Notes: a model not told the origin generated them from the sequence alone. DNA of 64,000 nucleotides from G963665495 sp963665495 (GCA_963665495.1 OY762289.1:2170001-2234000), one strand, 5' to 3'; shown: positions 53,438-63,003, counted from the first letter of the stretch. Translations and numbers: made by a program.

Positions 53438-55371
53438 GGGTTGCTTTCCGTCGTACCGGCTATTTCCTGAGGTAAAACTTTGGCTATGATCGAGGACAAT
53501 TCGTCGTATTGACAAGGCTTGCGCAAAAAGGCCCGGATACCCAATGCCCTGGCCTTGTCCGGCGAAAACACCTCGGTATACGAAGTCAGCAAAATCACAG
53601 GGAGGTCGTAGCGGCTGAGTTTCAGCTCTTTGGCAAGTTCCAGCCCGTTCAGTTCGGGAGTGGCCACGTCAATCATCACCAGGTCATAGGGCTCGGGATC
53701 GTGGCGAAACAGAGCCAGCGCCTCGTAGCCGTTGCGGCACAAAGTGACGTCGTAGCCCAGCTGAAACAAATGATCGCGTACGCAGCGTACGGTTACTTCG
53801 TCGTCATCCACCAGCAGAATGTGCGCCTGCTGTCCTTCTTTCACCTGTGTACGTTGTTTTTCAAATTGATTTTCCTGGCAGTCTACGCATTTGGGAATAA
53901 AAACCTGAAACTCCGAACCTTTTCCAGGCACCGACTCAACATGAATGCCACCCCCCAGGGCGGACACGATATTCCTGACCACGGCCAGGCCCAGGCCGGT
54001 GCCCATGTTTTCTTGCTTGGTCGTATAAAAGGGTTCGAAAATCCGCTCCAGATTCTCAGGCTCGATGCCTACGCCGTCATCCCGTACGCTCATACGTACG
54101 TATTCCCCCAGGCCCAGAAACGGAAATTCCCCCTTGGACTGGGCATCCACCCTGGCGTCATGCAGTGTAATTTCCAGGTTGCCCGGTTTGTTGCCTATGG
54201 CATGGGCCGCGTTGGTGCATAAATTGAGCAGCACCTGGTGCACCTGCGTGGGGTCGGCCACCACCACGTCGGCGGAACTCTGATTGTTGTAGGAAATGGT
54301 TATGGAAGAACTCAGGGTGGGACGCAGGATTTTGAGGCATTCCTTGGCAATGGTGCCCAGGCGGAAAGGAACGGGTTTGTCCCGTTCGCGCCCGCGGCTG
54401 AGCCCCAGAATCTGAGTCACCAGACTGCGCGCGCGGTTGGCGGAGTTGAGAATTTCCTCCAGAGATTCGTGCAGGTCGCCGCCGTCTTCCACTTTGGTCA
54501 GGCTGACCTCGGCATGCAGAATAATCGGCCCCAGAATGTTATTGAAATCATGGGCGATGCCGCTGGCAAGGGTGGCAATGGCTTCCATTTTCTGCGCCTG
54601 GCGCAGCTGGCGTTCCAGCCCGACCATATCCGTCACGTCGCGCCAGATGCTCACATAGCCCATGAACAGAAAACGTTTGCCCCGGATACGCGAAATGGTC
54701 AGTTCGGCCTGAAACAGGTCGCCATTTTTGCGCGTATTCGTCGTACGCCCGGCCCAGGTGTCCAGTTGTTCAAGACTCGTCTGCAGGCTGTTGAGTACGC
54801 ACTGCTGGTCCTGCCCCTGAAAAAGAATTTCCAGCTTGCGCCCTTTGGCTTCCTGCTGCGCGTACCCGGTCATGGATTCGAAAGCCTGGTTCACGTAGGT
54901 GATCCGCATTTCCGTATCCAGCAGGATTATGGCCTCCAGAGCCTGCTCTATGGCCGTTGCCAGCCGGTAACGAGCGTCTTCGCTTTTCTTGCTTTCCGAG
55001 ACATCCTGCAGAACAACCACCAACGCATAGACCTGGCCGTCAGGATACATGACAGGCGTAAGCACGGCTTCGAATTCCACTCCGCTTTCCGAAATATCCC
55101 GAAATGAACAAGGCTGCCGGGTAGTTACGGCCTGTTCCAGATATTTTTTCCGCCGCTGCGCCACCTGCGGAGGGAAACAATCAAACAGCATGCTTCCAAT
55201 CAACTGCTCGCGCGCGATGCCCAGCCGTTCGCACATCAGGTCATTGACGGCAATCACCCGCCCGTCAACATCCAGGACGAGCTTCTGGCTGAAGCAGGTA
55301 CGCAACAATGCCTCGTGCAGGGAATCCACAGGGTTCTCCAATGCGTTATCGAGATACTTGAATATGCCCAT
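53422..55371 (-). CDS. Hybrid histidine kinase (PAS-PAS-HisKA-HATPase-REC)
   Basis: A 649-residue soluble kinase. Two PAS domains (about 18-130 and 140-265), an NtrB-type His box (ASGIAHDFNNILGPI near 280), HATPase_c (DDGVGIEPENLERIFEPFYTTK, GTGLGLAVVRNIVSALGG) and a C-terminal receiver (HILLVDDDEVTVRCV, Asp in LVMIDVATPELNGLEL). The ATG at 55371 begins MGIFKYLDNALEN. It has no membrane segments, so the PAS domains probably sense a cytoplasmic cue such as redox state. Partner of the regulator at 52016. Confidence 0.93.
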   Translation of the reverse strand: MGIFKYLDNALENPVDSLHEALLRTCFSQKLVLDVDGRVIAVNDLMCERLGIAREQLIGSMLFDCFPPQVAQRRKKYLEQAVTTRQPCSFRDISESGVEFEAVLTPVMYPDGQVYALVVVLQDVSESKKSEDARYRLATAIEQALEAIILLDTEMRITYVNQAFESMTGYAQQEAKGRKLEILFQGQDQQCVLNSLQTSLEQLDTWAGRTTNTRKNGDLFQAELTISRIRGKRFLFMGYVSIWRDVTDMVGLERQLRQAQKMEAIATLASGIAHDFNNILGPIILHAEVSLTKVEDGGDLHESLEEILNSANRARSLVTQILGLSRGRERDKPVPFRLGTIAKECLKILRPTLSSSITISYNNQSSADVVVADPTQVHQVLLNLCTNAAHAIGNKPGNLEITLHDARVDAQSKGEFPFLGLGEYVRMSVRDDGVGIEPENLERIFEPFYTTKQENMGTGLGLAVVRNIVSALGGGIHVESVPGKGSEFQVFIPKCVDCQENQFEKQRTQVKEGQQAHILLVDDDEVTVRCVRDHLFQLGYDVTLCRNGYEALALFRHDPEPYDLVMIDVATPELNGLELAKELKLSRYDLPVILLTSYTEVFSPDKARALGIRAFLRKPCQYDELSSIIAKVLPQEIAGTTESNPWPIS

Positions 55372-55722
55372 TGTAGCCCCATCGGAAAAACAAATGCAAG
55401 CGAAGTTCGATACTATCTTTGAATTTGTCTTTTTTCAAAAGACAGGCCCTTTTTTCTGCAACCTACCGCCAAAAAATGCCAAATAATTTACCCTGTTCGC
55501 ACCCTTTTGCCACCGGACTCCCCGTGAGCCCGAATGTCTTTCACAGCAAGACGAATCTTGCTTTTCAATACACTTTTCAGGGTATTTCCTAGCTATAAAA
55601 CACATTTCAATCACATAACAATATGTTTTAATTAACTATATTATATCAGGCACAGTCATTGAAATAAAAGCTGCAACCGAAAACAACCCATGAACCAGGC
55701 ACAAGCGTAGGGAGTCAGGACC
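55372..55722. other. Divergent promoter region between kinase and Hdr cluster
   Basis: 351 bases, AT-rich on the right side. It contains a perfect inverted repeat AGCAAGA-CGAA-TCTTGCT at 55545-55562, which could be an operator. TATATT/TATATC near 55637-55646 might be a -10. A GGCAC...TTGA near 55649 resembles sigma-54 but lacks the invariant C of the -12 element. No gene seen. Confidence 0.45.
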
Positions 55723-57771
55723 ATGGCTAACAAAATCGGCGTCTATGTCTGCCATTGCGGCACCAACATCCACCCAAGAGTCAATTCCCCTCGTGTGGCC
55801 GAATTCGCTGCCGGACTGCATAACGTGGCCGTGGCCAGGGACTATAAGTTCATGTGCTCCGATCCCGGCCAGGAGATGATCATCAAGGACATCCGCGAAT
55901 ATGGCCTCAACCGTGTCGTGGTGGCGTCATGCTCGCCGCGACTGCATGAAAAAACATTTCAGAACGCCTGCTTGCGCGCCGGACTCAATCCTTTTCTGTT
56001 TCAGATGACCTGCATCCGCGAGCATTGCTCCTGGATCGTCGCCGACTCCGAAGAGGCCACGCGCAAGGCCCAGCATCTGGTGGCCGCGGCTGTCAGCCGC
56101 GTCAATTACCACGAAGAGCTTTTTTCCCGGGTCGAACAGGTCCACCCCGACGTGCTGGTGGTGGGTGCGGGTATTTCCGGAATACAGGCCGCTCTGGATA
56201 TCGCCAAGTCCGGCCATCGCGTCCACCTGGTCGAGCGCGGGCCTTCCATCGGCGGACACATGGCCCAGTTCGACAAGACATTCCCCACCCTGGACTGCGC
56301 CGCCTGTATCTCCACGCCCAAGATGGTGGCCGTGGCCCAGGATCCGAACATCAACCTGATGACCTACAGCGAGGTCAGCGAACTCAAAGGTTTTGTGGGC
56401 AACTACCAGGCCACTGTCACCATGAAACCGCGCTATGTGGACATGAACCGCTGCACCGGCTGCGGATTGTGTACGGAAAAATGCCCGACCAAGGTACTCA
56501 GCGAATTCGACGAAGGCATGGGCATGCGTCGCGCCATCTACCGCAATTCGCCCCAGAGCGTTCCCAACAAGCCCGTCATCGACTCCGCGCACTGTCGTAC
56601 GCTCAACGGCAAAAAATGCGGGGTCTGTGAAAAACTCTGTCCGTCCAACGCCATCGATTTTACCCAGACCGAGCAGACCGTCACCCTGGACGTGGGCGCC
56701 GTGATCATGGCCACAGGTTTCGATATTTTCGATCCCACCCCCATGACCCAATACGGCTACGGCCTCTATGACAACGTCTATACGGGCTTGCAGTTCGAAC
56801 GGCTGAACAACGCCGTGGGGCCCACCGGCGGTAAAATTCTCCTGAAAAACGGCCAGCCGCCCGAAAGCGTGGCCATTCTCCACTGCGTGGGCAGCCGCGA
56901 CGCCAAATACCATCCCTACTGTTCGCGCGTCTGCTGCATGTACGCTCTCAAGTACGACCACCTGATCAAGGACAAGGTCGGACACCATTGCAAGATCTAC
57001 AATTTCTACATCGACATGCGCTGTTTCGGGAAAGGATACGAGGAATTCTTCCGCCGCGTGCAGGAGGAAGGCGTAACCTTCATCCGCGGCAGGCCCGCTG
57101 AAATCACAGACCAGGCCCGGACGCCCGAGGAAGAGGGCAAGCTCGTGGTGGTCAGCGAAGACACCCTGCTCGGGCGGGTGCTGCGGGTGCCCGTAGATAT
57201 GGCCATCCTTTGCACGGCCATGGAGCCACGGGCGGATGTGGTTCAGACCGCCCGTACCTTTGGCATCAGCCAGGGACTGGACGGCTTTTTTCTCGAAGAA
57301 CATCCCAAACTCGGCCCCGTTTCCACCGCCACGGACGGGATTTTTCTGGCCGGCGCCTGCCAGGGGCCCAAAGACATCCCGGACGCCGTATCGCATGCGT
57401 CCGGCGCCGCGGCCCAGGCCATGGCATTGATCACCCGGGGCGAGGTCGCCATCTCGCCGACCATTTCCTACATCGATCCGGAAATCTGCGTGGGCTGTAA
57501 AACCTGCATCGGGCTCTGCGCCTACTCGGCCATCGAATTCGATGAACGCCGTCAGGTTTCCGTGGTCAACGCGGCCATGTGCAAGGGCTGCGGCAGCTGC
57601 GCCGGACATTGTCCCAGCGGCGCCGCCCAGATCCGTCACTTCAGCGAAAAGCAGATCTTTGCCGAACTGGAAGGCGTTCTCGATTCGCTGGCCTGGTCGC
57701 CGGTCGCAACAGAGCCCGAGGCAACAACTCACAAAGAACCCGTACCCGAAACCGAACCGGTGACGGTCTGA
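55723..57771 (+). CDS. hdrA: Heterodisulfide reductase subunit A-like protein (HdrA)
   Basis: A 682-residue flavo-Fe-S protein with full HdrA architecture: N-terminal domain with VCHCGTNI and SCSPRLHEKTF, FAD motif VVGAGISGIQAALDIAKSG near 146, ferredoxin-like clusters CTGCGLCTEKCP near 246 and CGVCEKLCPSNAIDF near 303, HdrA-specific CVGSRDAKYHPYCSRVCCMYALK near 388, and two C-terminal 4Fe-4S motifs (CVGCKTCIGLCA, CKGCGSCAGHCP). HdrA carries the bifurcating flavin in Hdr complexes. All cysteines are Cys; no in-frame TGA suggests selenocysteine. First gene of the cluster, with GGGAG upstream. Confidence 0.95.
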   Translation: MANKIGVYVCHCGTNIHPRVNSPRVAEFAAGLHNVAVARDYKFMCSDPGQEMIIKDIREYGLNRVVVASCSPRLHEKTFQNACLRAGLNPFLFQMTCIREHCSWIVADSEEATRKAQHLVAAAVSRVNYHEELFSRVEQVHPDVLVVGAGISGIQAALDIAKSGHRVHLVERGPSIGGHMAQFDKTFPTLDCAACISTPKMVAVAQDPNINLMTYSEVSELKGFVGNYQATVTMKPRYVDMNRCTGCGLCTEKCPTKVLSEFDEGMGMRRAIYRNSPQSVPNKPVIDSAHCRTLNGKKCGVCEKLCPSNAIDFTQTEQTVTLDVGAVIMATGFDIFDPTPMTQYGYGLYDNVYTGLQFERLNNAVGPTGGKILLKNGQPPESVAILHCVGSRDAKYHPYCSRVCCMYALKYDHLIKDKVGHHCKIYNFYIDMRCFGKGYEEFFRRVQEEGVTFIRGRPAEITDQARTPEEEGKLVVVSEDTLLGRVLRVPVDMAILCTAMEPRADVVQTARTFGISQGLDGFFLEEHPKLGPVSTATDGIFLAGACQGPKDIPDAVSHASGAAAQAMALITRGEVAISPTISYIDPEICVGCKTCIGLCAYSAIEFDERRQVSVVNAAMCKGCGSCAGHCPSGAAQIRHFSEKQIFAELEGVLDSLAWSPVATEPEATTHKEPVPETEPVTV

Positions 57772-57787
57772 ATGCAGGAGGAACCCC

Positions 57788-58210
57788 ATGTCCACATTCG
57801 AACCAACAATCATCGCCTTTGTCTGCAACTGGTGCACCTACACCGCCGCGGATCTCGCCGGCACAGCCCGGATGATCCAGTCGCCCAACGTCCGGCTTGT
57901 CCGGATGATGTGCACCGGCATGGTGGACCCGAAATATGTCATCAAGGCCTTGATCTCCGGCGCCGACGCCGTACTCATCAGCGGCTGCCACCCCGGAGAC
58001 TGCCACTACACCAACGGCAACTACAAGGCCCGCCGCCGGGTCAAATTGCTCAAGGAAATCATCGCCAGCTTCGGCATCGACCCGCGCAGGCTCAAGCTTA
58101 CCTGGATTGGCGCCAGCGAAGGCAACGAATTCGCCGAAACCGTCAATCACCTGGTGGAGGAAATCCGCGAACTCGGCCCCTGCGACGCCAAGGCGACAAT
58201 TGCAGTGTGA
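57788..58210 (+). CDS. mvhD: MvhD-type [2Fe-2S] electron-transfer protein
   Basis: A 140-residue protein of the MvhD/HdrA-linker family. Five conserved Cys: FVCNWCTYTAADLAG, MMCTGMVDPKYV and SGCHPGDCHYTNGN. MvhD passes electrons from a hydrogenase or formate dehydrogenase module to HdrA. AGGAGGA precedes the ATG and it follows hdrA by 16 bases. No catalytic hydrogenase subunit is adjacent, so another donor must feed it, possibly the FdhB-like protein encoded next. Confidence 0.93.
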   Translation: MSTFEPTIIAFVCNWCTYTAADLAGTARMIQSPNVRLVRMMCTGMVDPKYVIKALISGADAVLISGCHPGDCHYTNGNYKARRRVKLLKEIIASFGIDPRRLKLTWIGASEGNEFAETVNHLVEEIRELGPCDAKATIAV

Positions 58211-58231
58211 AGAAAAAAAAAGGAAAGGGAA

Positions 58232-58298
58232 TTGGGGCACAGCCCCAACCCCCGCTGGGGGAAATGATTTCCCCCAGGCCCCCTCAAAATAATGGGGG
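58232..58298 (+). repeat. Cluster of three hairpins in the mvhD-fdhB-like spacer
   Basis: TTGGGGC-ACA-GCCCCAA (58232-58248), CTGGGGGAAAT-G-ATTTCCCCCAG (58255-58277) and CCCCC...GGGGG (58279-58298) are packed in 67 bases. No T run follows any of them, so they may shape mRNA stability or expression ratios inside the operon rather than terminate. Confidence 0.65.
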
Positions 58299-58328
58299 AC
58301 CCTCAGGTGTTACCCAAAGGAGACAACA

Positions 58329-59465
58329 ATGGCTTCCATAGCGAAAATACCCGTGACGAATAACGATCCGGTAGCCGCGTTGCAGGCCTTTCTGGCATCT
58401 CTGCTCCAACGCGGGGTTGCGGACGCGGTATTTACCATGCGGCAGCGCCCCGACAGCGGCGTCTCCATGCCCGCGTTAATAACGGATCCCGCCTTGCTGG
58501 CCCAGGCCAATCCGCTTTCTCCTGCATTTCCGCTCAATGGCGCCAAACTGCTCTCACGCCTGACCCACGGCGAAAGCTCAGGTGTAGTGGCCGCAGTGCT
58601 GCGCCCGTGCGAACTGCGCGCATTCGTTGAGCTGATCAAACTCAACCAGGGCAATTCGGACAATCTGCTGCTCATCGGACTGGATTGCTACGGCGCGTAC
58701 GATAACCACACCTACCGCCAGGCACTACAGGGCACAGACGCCCGAACGCTGACCAACGCATTCGTCAGCGGCTGCGGCAACATTGCCGGAGGACAGGAAA
58801 TCGCCAAGGCCTGCAAGGCTTGCGAATACGCGACTCCTGAAGGCGCAGACCTGGCCCTGGGACTTTTCGGCGCGGATCTGGACCAGTACATCCCGCTGAT
58901 TTCCCAAAGCGCGGCTGGAGAAAACGCCGTCCGCAAACTGGAACTCGAAGACGCGGGCGGCAGCGGCCGGCGCAATCAAACATGGGAAGAACTTTCGGCG
59001 CAACGTATCGCCTTCCGCGACGCCATGTTCGAAGAAACAGCCGCGGCCACGGCAAGCATGGACAAACTCGGCGAATATCTTTCCGGCTGCGTCAACTGCT
59101 ACAACTGCCGGGTGGCCTGTCCGGTCTGCTACTGCAAGGAATGCGTGTTTCTGACCGACGTTTTCGACCACAAGCCCTGGCAGTATATGGGTTGGGCGGA
59201 AAAAAGCGGCATGCTGCGCATGCCCACGGATACGGCTTTCTTCCATCTCACGCGCCTGGCGCACATGAGCACGGCCTGCGTGGGCTGCGGACAGTGTTCC
59301 AACGCCTGCCCCAACGACATACCGGTCATGGAATTGTTCCGGACGGTCGCCGCCCGGACGCAAAAGGCCTTTGAATACGTTCCCGGACGCGATCCCAACG
59401 AAGCGCCGCCGCTTGCGGTCTTCAAGGAAAAAGAATTCGGCGAACTGACGGAAGCCTGCGCCTAA
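58329..59465 (+). CDS. FdhB/FrhB-like Fe-S protein (coenzyme F420 hydrogenase/dehydrogenase beta family)
   Basis: A 378-residue protein. Middle part: VAAVLRPCELRAFVELIKL and LLIGLDCYGAYD, as in FrhB/FdhB flavin proteins. Cys-rich segments follow: CKACEYATP, then SGCVNCYNCRVACPVCYCKECVF near 250 and a ferredoxin motif CVGCGQCSNACPNDIPVMELF near 318. In HdrA-FdhB systems of methanogens and sulfate reducers this family joins a reduced cofactor or formate dehydrogenase to the Hdr core. Whether F420, NAD(P)H or ferredoxin is used here is unknown. AAAGGAG precedes the ATG. Confidence 0.85.
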   Translation: MASIAKIPVTNNDPVAALQAFLASLLQRGVADAVFTMRQRPDSGVSMPALITDPALLAQANPLSPAFPLNGAKLLSRLTHGESSGVVAAVLRPCELRAFVELIKLNQGNSDNLLLIGLDCYGAYDNHTYRQALQGTDARTLTNAFVSGCGNIAGGQEIAKACKACEYATPEGADLALGLFGADLDQYIPLISQSAAGENAVRKLELEDAGGSGRRNQTWEELSAQRIAFRDAMFEETAAATASMDKLGEYLSGCVNCYNCRVACPVCYCKECVFLTDVFDHKPWQYMGWAEKSGMLRMPTDTAFFHLTRLAHMSTACVGCGQCSNACPNDIPVMELFRTVAARTQKAFEYVPGRDPNEAPPLAVFKEKEFGELTEACA

Positions 59466-59477
59466 AGGGAGGTCGCC

Positions 59478-62400
59478 ATGAAAAGCAGTTACGGAGCCCT
59501 GGTTGTCGGCGCAGGAGTCGCTGGAATCCACGCCGCCCTGGATCTGGCCGAAACCGGACATAAAGTGGCCTTGATCGACAAGCGGCCGCACATCGGCGGT
59601 TTTCTGACTAAACTGGACCATCAGTTCCCCAGCGATCATTGCGGCATGTGCAAAATGCTGCCGCTGACCGAACGGGATGCGTCCAGTCAGTTCTGCCTGC
59701 GCAAGGGGCTGTTCCACCGCAACATCGACCTGCTGCTGGCCACCGAACTGGTGGCCCTGGACGGTGATCCGGGCCAGTTCCAGGCCACACTGCGCAAGCG
59801 TTCCACCTTTGTGGATCCGCACAAATGTACGGGCTGCGGCAAATGCGCCGATGTCTGCCCCGTCCGGGTGCCCAGCGAATTCAATGCCGGACTGACCGAA
59901 CGGGCGGCCATTCATCTGCCAGTGCCCCAGCACATCCCCAACCACTATGTTGTGGACCTGGACAACTGCCTGCGTTGCCTCGAGTGCGTGGACGCCTGCC
60001 CTTCCAACGCCATCGATTTCAAACTCGAGATGCGCAAGGATTTTCCGGTACTGCTCGTGGATCCGGACAAAGAGGTCAGCGAACAGCTCACCCAATGGCT
60101 TTCCACTCATGAATTTCCCGTACTGCATGCGCGCAGCGCGGCCGAAGCCGTGGATCTGCTGGAAAACGGTCCTGTGGGACTGGCCCTGGTTTCCACCGAG
60201 CTGGTGGAAGGTGCGGTAAAACGCGTCATAAGCCGCGCTCTGGAACTGCGCCCCGACCTGCCCGTATATCTGTTGCAAGGCGACGGACAGGTGCTCTCCC
60301 AGGAAGATCTGAGCGGATTTTTCGAACTCGGCGCGCAACGCGAATTGCTCCGCAAGCCGCTGAGCAAAAAGGATACCGCTCCCTGGTTGGAAAAACAGTT
60401 CATGCGCATCGTCACGGACGAACGTATTGAATGCGAAGTGGGCGCGGTGATTCTGGCCGCCGGATTCGACAGCTTCGACATCGCCAACGACCCCATGGGC
60501 ATGGCCGGGCTGTATCTCTACGGACAGCACCCGGGTGTGCTCACCTCGGTGGAGTTCGAACGGTTGATCAGCGGCACGGGCCCGGAAGGCGGCGGCAGAG
60601 GCAAACCCTTGCTCCGTCCTGGCGACAAACAACCCGTACGGCGTATCGCCTGGTTGCAGTGCGTCGGGTCGCGCGATGTCCGGCGCAATGCGGACTTCTG
60701 TTCGTCTTTCTGCTGCATGGTGTCCATCAAGGAGGCCCTGCTGGCCAAAAAGCGCGCCCGCCAGGCCGGATTCGACAGACTGGAAACCTCCATCTTCAGC
60801 ATGGATATGCGGACTTTCGGCAAGGATTTCCAGCGCTACCGCGACAATGCGGAGCAGGAGGAAAACGTTCGCTTTGTCCGCGCGCGTATCCACTCCGTAC
60901 TGCCTGGAATGGACGCGGACAACGGCCTGCAGCTGCAGTACGCGGACAGCAACGGCGTGCTGGTCAACGAACATTTCGACATGGTGGTCCTGGCAATCGG
61001 CGCGCGTCCGCCCAAAGAAACCGAACTGCTGGCCCAGGTCTGCGGCATCGAACTGAACGACTACGGCTTCTGCGCCACAAAAAACTTCGGTCCGTCGCGA
61101 ACCAGCCAGCTGGGCATCATGGCCGCGGGCGCTTTCGCAGGCCCGCGCGATATTGCAGAAAGCCTGATAGTCGCCGGTGCAGCGGCCCTGGAGGCCTCGC
61201 GGCTGATCAACATCTACGCGCCGCTCAAAGAACAGCTGCCGGATCCCGAACCAAGCTACCGCAACGTGACCCGTGAAATCCCCAAACTGCTAGCCGCGGT
61301 CTGCACTTCCTGTCCGTCCCTGGAAAAAGATGTGGACTTCGAACTGCTCGCCGACAGGCTATCACGGCAAAAAGGCATCTGCGCGGTGGCCACTGTGGGA
61401 CAGGCCTGCAGTCCGCAGGGCTGGGAGCGCATCGAAGAGCTGGTACGCGAACACCGCCCCAACCGGGTGCTGGTGGGCGCATGCATGCCCTACGCCTACG
61501 TACCCAAGCTACGCGAACTGGGGGCTCAAATCGGGCTGAACCCGGCACTGATGGACGTGGTGGATATTTTCACGCCGCTTTTCGAAACAGCCCCTGCTTT
61601 GGAAAACTCCCCCGAACAGACACCCCAACAGCTGGCGCGCGAGATAGCCTCGCTCATGACCATGTCCGCGGTCAAACTCATGGGGCAGGATCCCACGCCC
61701 TTGCCGCAGCCGCAGCCCGTCCATCGCGAAGCTTTGGTAGTGGGGGGCGGACTGGCCGGAATGACCGCCGCCTTGGGCATTGCGGATCATGGCTACGGAG
61801 TCTGCCTGGTCGAGCAGGAAGAAGAGCTTGGCGGTCTGGCCATGAACCTCCACTACACCCTACAGGGAGACGATCCGCGCCACTACATGGAAGGCCTGGT
61901 CGAGCAGGTCCGCAAGCATCCGCACATCCGGGTATTCACGGACGCGCGCGTGACCTTGTCCACCGGACGCGCCGGACGTTTCATGAGTCTGATATCAACG
62001 GACGATGGCACCTATCCGCTCGAACACGGCGCAACGGTCCTTGCCACGGGCGGACAACAGGCCCGTGTCTATGATTACGGTTTTCGGACGCATAAAAGCG
62101 TGCTCTCCCAACTGGAACTGGAAGAAAGCCTGAGTACGGGCAAACTGGATCTGGCCGGACTCTCCAGCCTGGTGATGATTCAGTGCTGGCGCTCACGTGA
62201 AGAAAACCGCAACTACTGCAGCCGGATCTGCTGCGCACAGGCGATCAAAAACATCCGCGTGCTCAAGCAGCGCCGTCCGGACCTGCCGGTCTACGTCCTG
62301 TACCGCGACATCATGAGCTACGGATTTTCCGAGCACTACTATACGGAAGCCCGCAAGCTGGGCGCCATCTTCATCCGCTACGACCTGGCCAACAAACCCA

Positions 62401-62975
62401 AGGTCACCTTTACCGACGGCAAGCCCGTCATCAAGATCTGGGACGAACTGCTCCAGAACACCATCGAGCTGAACCCGGACCTGCTGGTGCTTTCCGTGGG
62501 CATCGACGCCAACGACAACAGTGAACTGGCTGAGATCTTCAACGTACCGCTGACCCAGGACGGTTTCTTCCAGGAAGCCGAATCCAAATGGCGACCGGTG
62601 GATTTTCTGAAACACGGCGTATTCATGTGCGGGCTGGCCCACGCGCCCGGCACCATGAACGAAACAATCGCCTCTGCCAAAGCCGCCGCACAGCGCGCCC
62701 TGCAGATTCTCAGCAAAAAAGGCCTGGGAAGCTCCAACACCGTGGCCGAAGTCAAGCATACGCTCTGCTCCCGCTGCGGACGCTGCGTGGACGTCTGCCC
62801 TTACGGCGCGCGCCACATGGACATGGTCAAAGACATGGTCGTGGTGGACGAACTGCTCTGCCAGGGCTGCGGCGCCTGCGCCGCCATCTGTCCCAACAGC
62901 GCCTCTTACCTGCGCGGATTTACAGACAACCAGGTCATGTCCGTCATCGACGCGGCCCTGGAGGAACTGGTGTAA
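59478..62975 (+). CDS. Tandem double HdrA-like protein with embedded degenerate receiver domain
   Basis: A 1165-residue protein made of two HdrA modules. Module 1 starts straight at the FAD motif (LVVGAGVAGIHAALDLAETG), with CTGCGKCADVCP near 117 and CLRCLECVDACP near 164. Residues about 187-310 are a receiver-like fold (VLLVDPDKEVSEQL, ALVSTELVEG, VYLLQGDG, ELLRKPL): the beta5 Lys-Pro is kept but the phospho-acceptor Asp is replaced by Ser. FAD/HdrA sequence then resumes (VGAVILAAGFDSFD, CVGSRDVRRNADFCSSFCC). Module 2 (from about 590) has the HdrA N-domain, FAD motif VVGGGLAGMTAALGIADHG near 752, CWRSREENRNYCSRICC near 902 and clusters CSRCGRCVDVCP and CQGCGACAAICP at the end. It lies 12 bases after the FdhB-like gene. 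No hdr name is assigned beyond HdrA family. Confidence 0.9.
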   Translation: MKSSYGALVVGAGVAGIHAALDLAETGHKVALIDKRPHIGGFLTKLDHQFPSDHCGMCKMLPLTERDASSQFCLRKGLFHRNIDLLLATELVALDGDPGQFQATLRKRSTFVDPHKCTGCGKCADVCPVRVPSEFNAGLTERAAIHLPVPQHIPNHYVVDLDNCLRCLECVDACPSNAIDFKLEMRKDFPVLLVDPDKEVSEQLTQWLSTHEFPVLHARSAAEAVDLLENGPVGLALVSTELVEGAVKRVISRALELRPDLPVYLLQGDGQVLSQEDLSGFFELGAQRELLRKPLSKKDTAPWLEKQFMRIVTDERIECEVGAVILAAGFDSFDIANDPMGMAGLYLYGQHPGVLTSVEFERLISGTGPEGGGRGKPLLRPGDKQPVRRIAWLQCVGSRDVRRNADFCSSFCCMVSIKEALLAKKRARQAGFDRLETSIFSMDMRTFGKDFQRYRDNAEQEENVRFVRARIHSVLPGMDADNGLQLQYADSNGVLVNEHFDMVVLAIGARPPKETELLAQVCGIELNDYGFCATKNFGPSRTSQLGIMAAGAFAGPRDIAESLIVAGAAALEASRLINIYAPLKEQLPDPEPSYRNVTREIPKLLAAVCTSCPSLEKDVDFELLADRLSRQKGICAVATVGQACSPQGWERIEELVREHRPNRVLVGACMPYAYVPKLRELGAQIGLNPALMDVVDIFTPLFETAPALENSPEQTPQQLAREIASLMTMSAVKLMGQDPTPLPQPQPVHREALVVGGGLAGMTAALGIADHGYGVCLVEQEEELGGLAMNLHYTLQGDDPRHYMEGLVEQVRKHPHIRVFTDARVTLSTGRAGRFMSLISTDDGTYPLEHGATVLATGGQQARVYDYGFRTHKSVLSQLELEESLSTGKLDLAGLSSLVMIQCWRSREENRNYCSRICCAQAIKNIRVLKQRRPDLPVYVLYRDIMSYGFSEHYYTEARKLGAIFIRYDLANKPKVTFTDGKPVIKIWDELLQNTIELNPDLLVLSVGIDANDNSELAEIFNVPLTQDGFFQEAESKWRPVDFLKHGVFMCGLAHAPGTMNETIASAKAAAQRALQILSKKGLGSSNTVAEVKHTLCSRCGRCVDVCPYGARHMDMVKDMVVVDELLCQGCGACAAICPNSASYLRGFTDNQVMSVIDAALEELV

Positions 62976-63003
62976 GCCGGAAAAGAAGGAATGCCTCCGG
63001 CGG

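Noticed and set aside
55649..55665. GGCAC...TTGA resembling a sigma-54 promoter before hdrA
   Set aside because: The -24 part is good but the invariant GC of the -12 element is GA here.
55927..57837. Long antisense open frame opposite hdrA
   Set aside because: It mirrors a well-recognised HdrA gene; its translation is Gly/Asp/His/Val-rich without domain motifs, as expected for a GC-skewed antisense frame.
58725..60974. 749-codon antisense frame opposite the FdhB-like and double-HdrA genes
   Set aside because: It spans two real genes in the opposite strand and has no recognisable motif or ribosome site.
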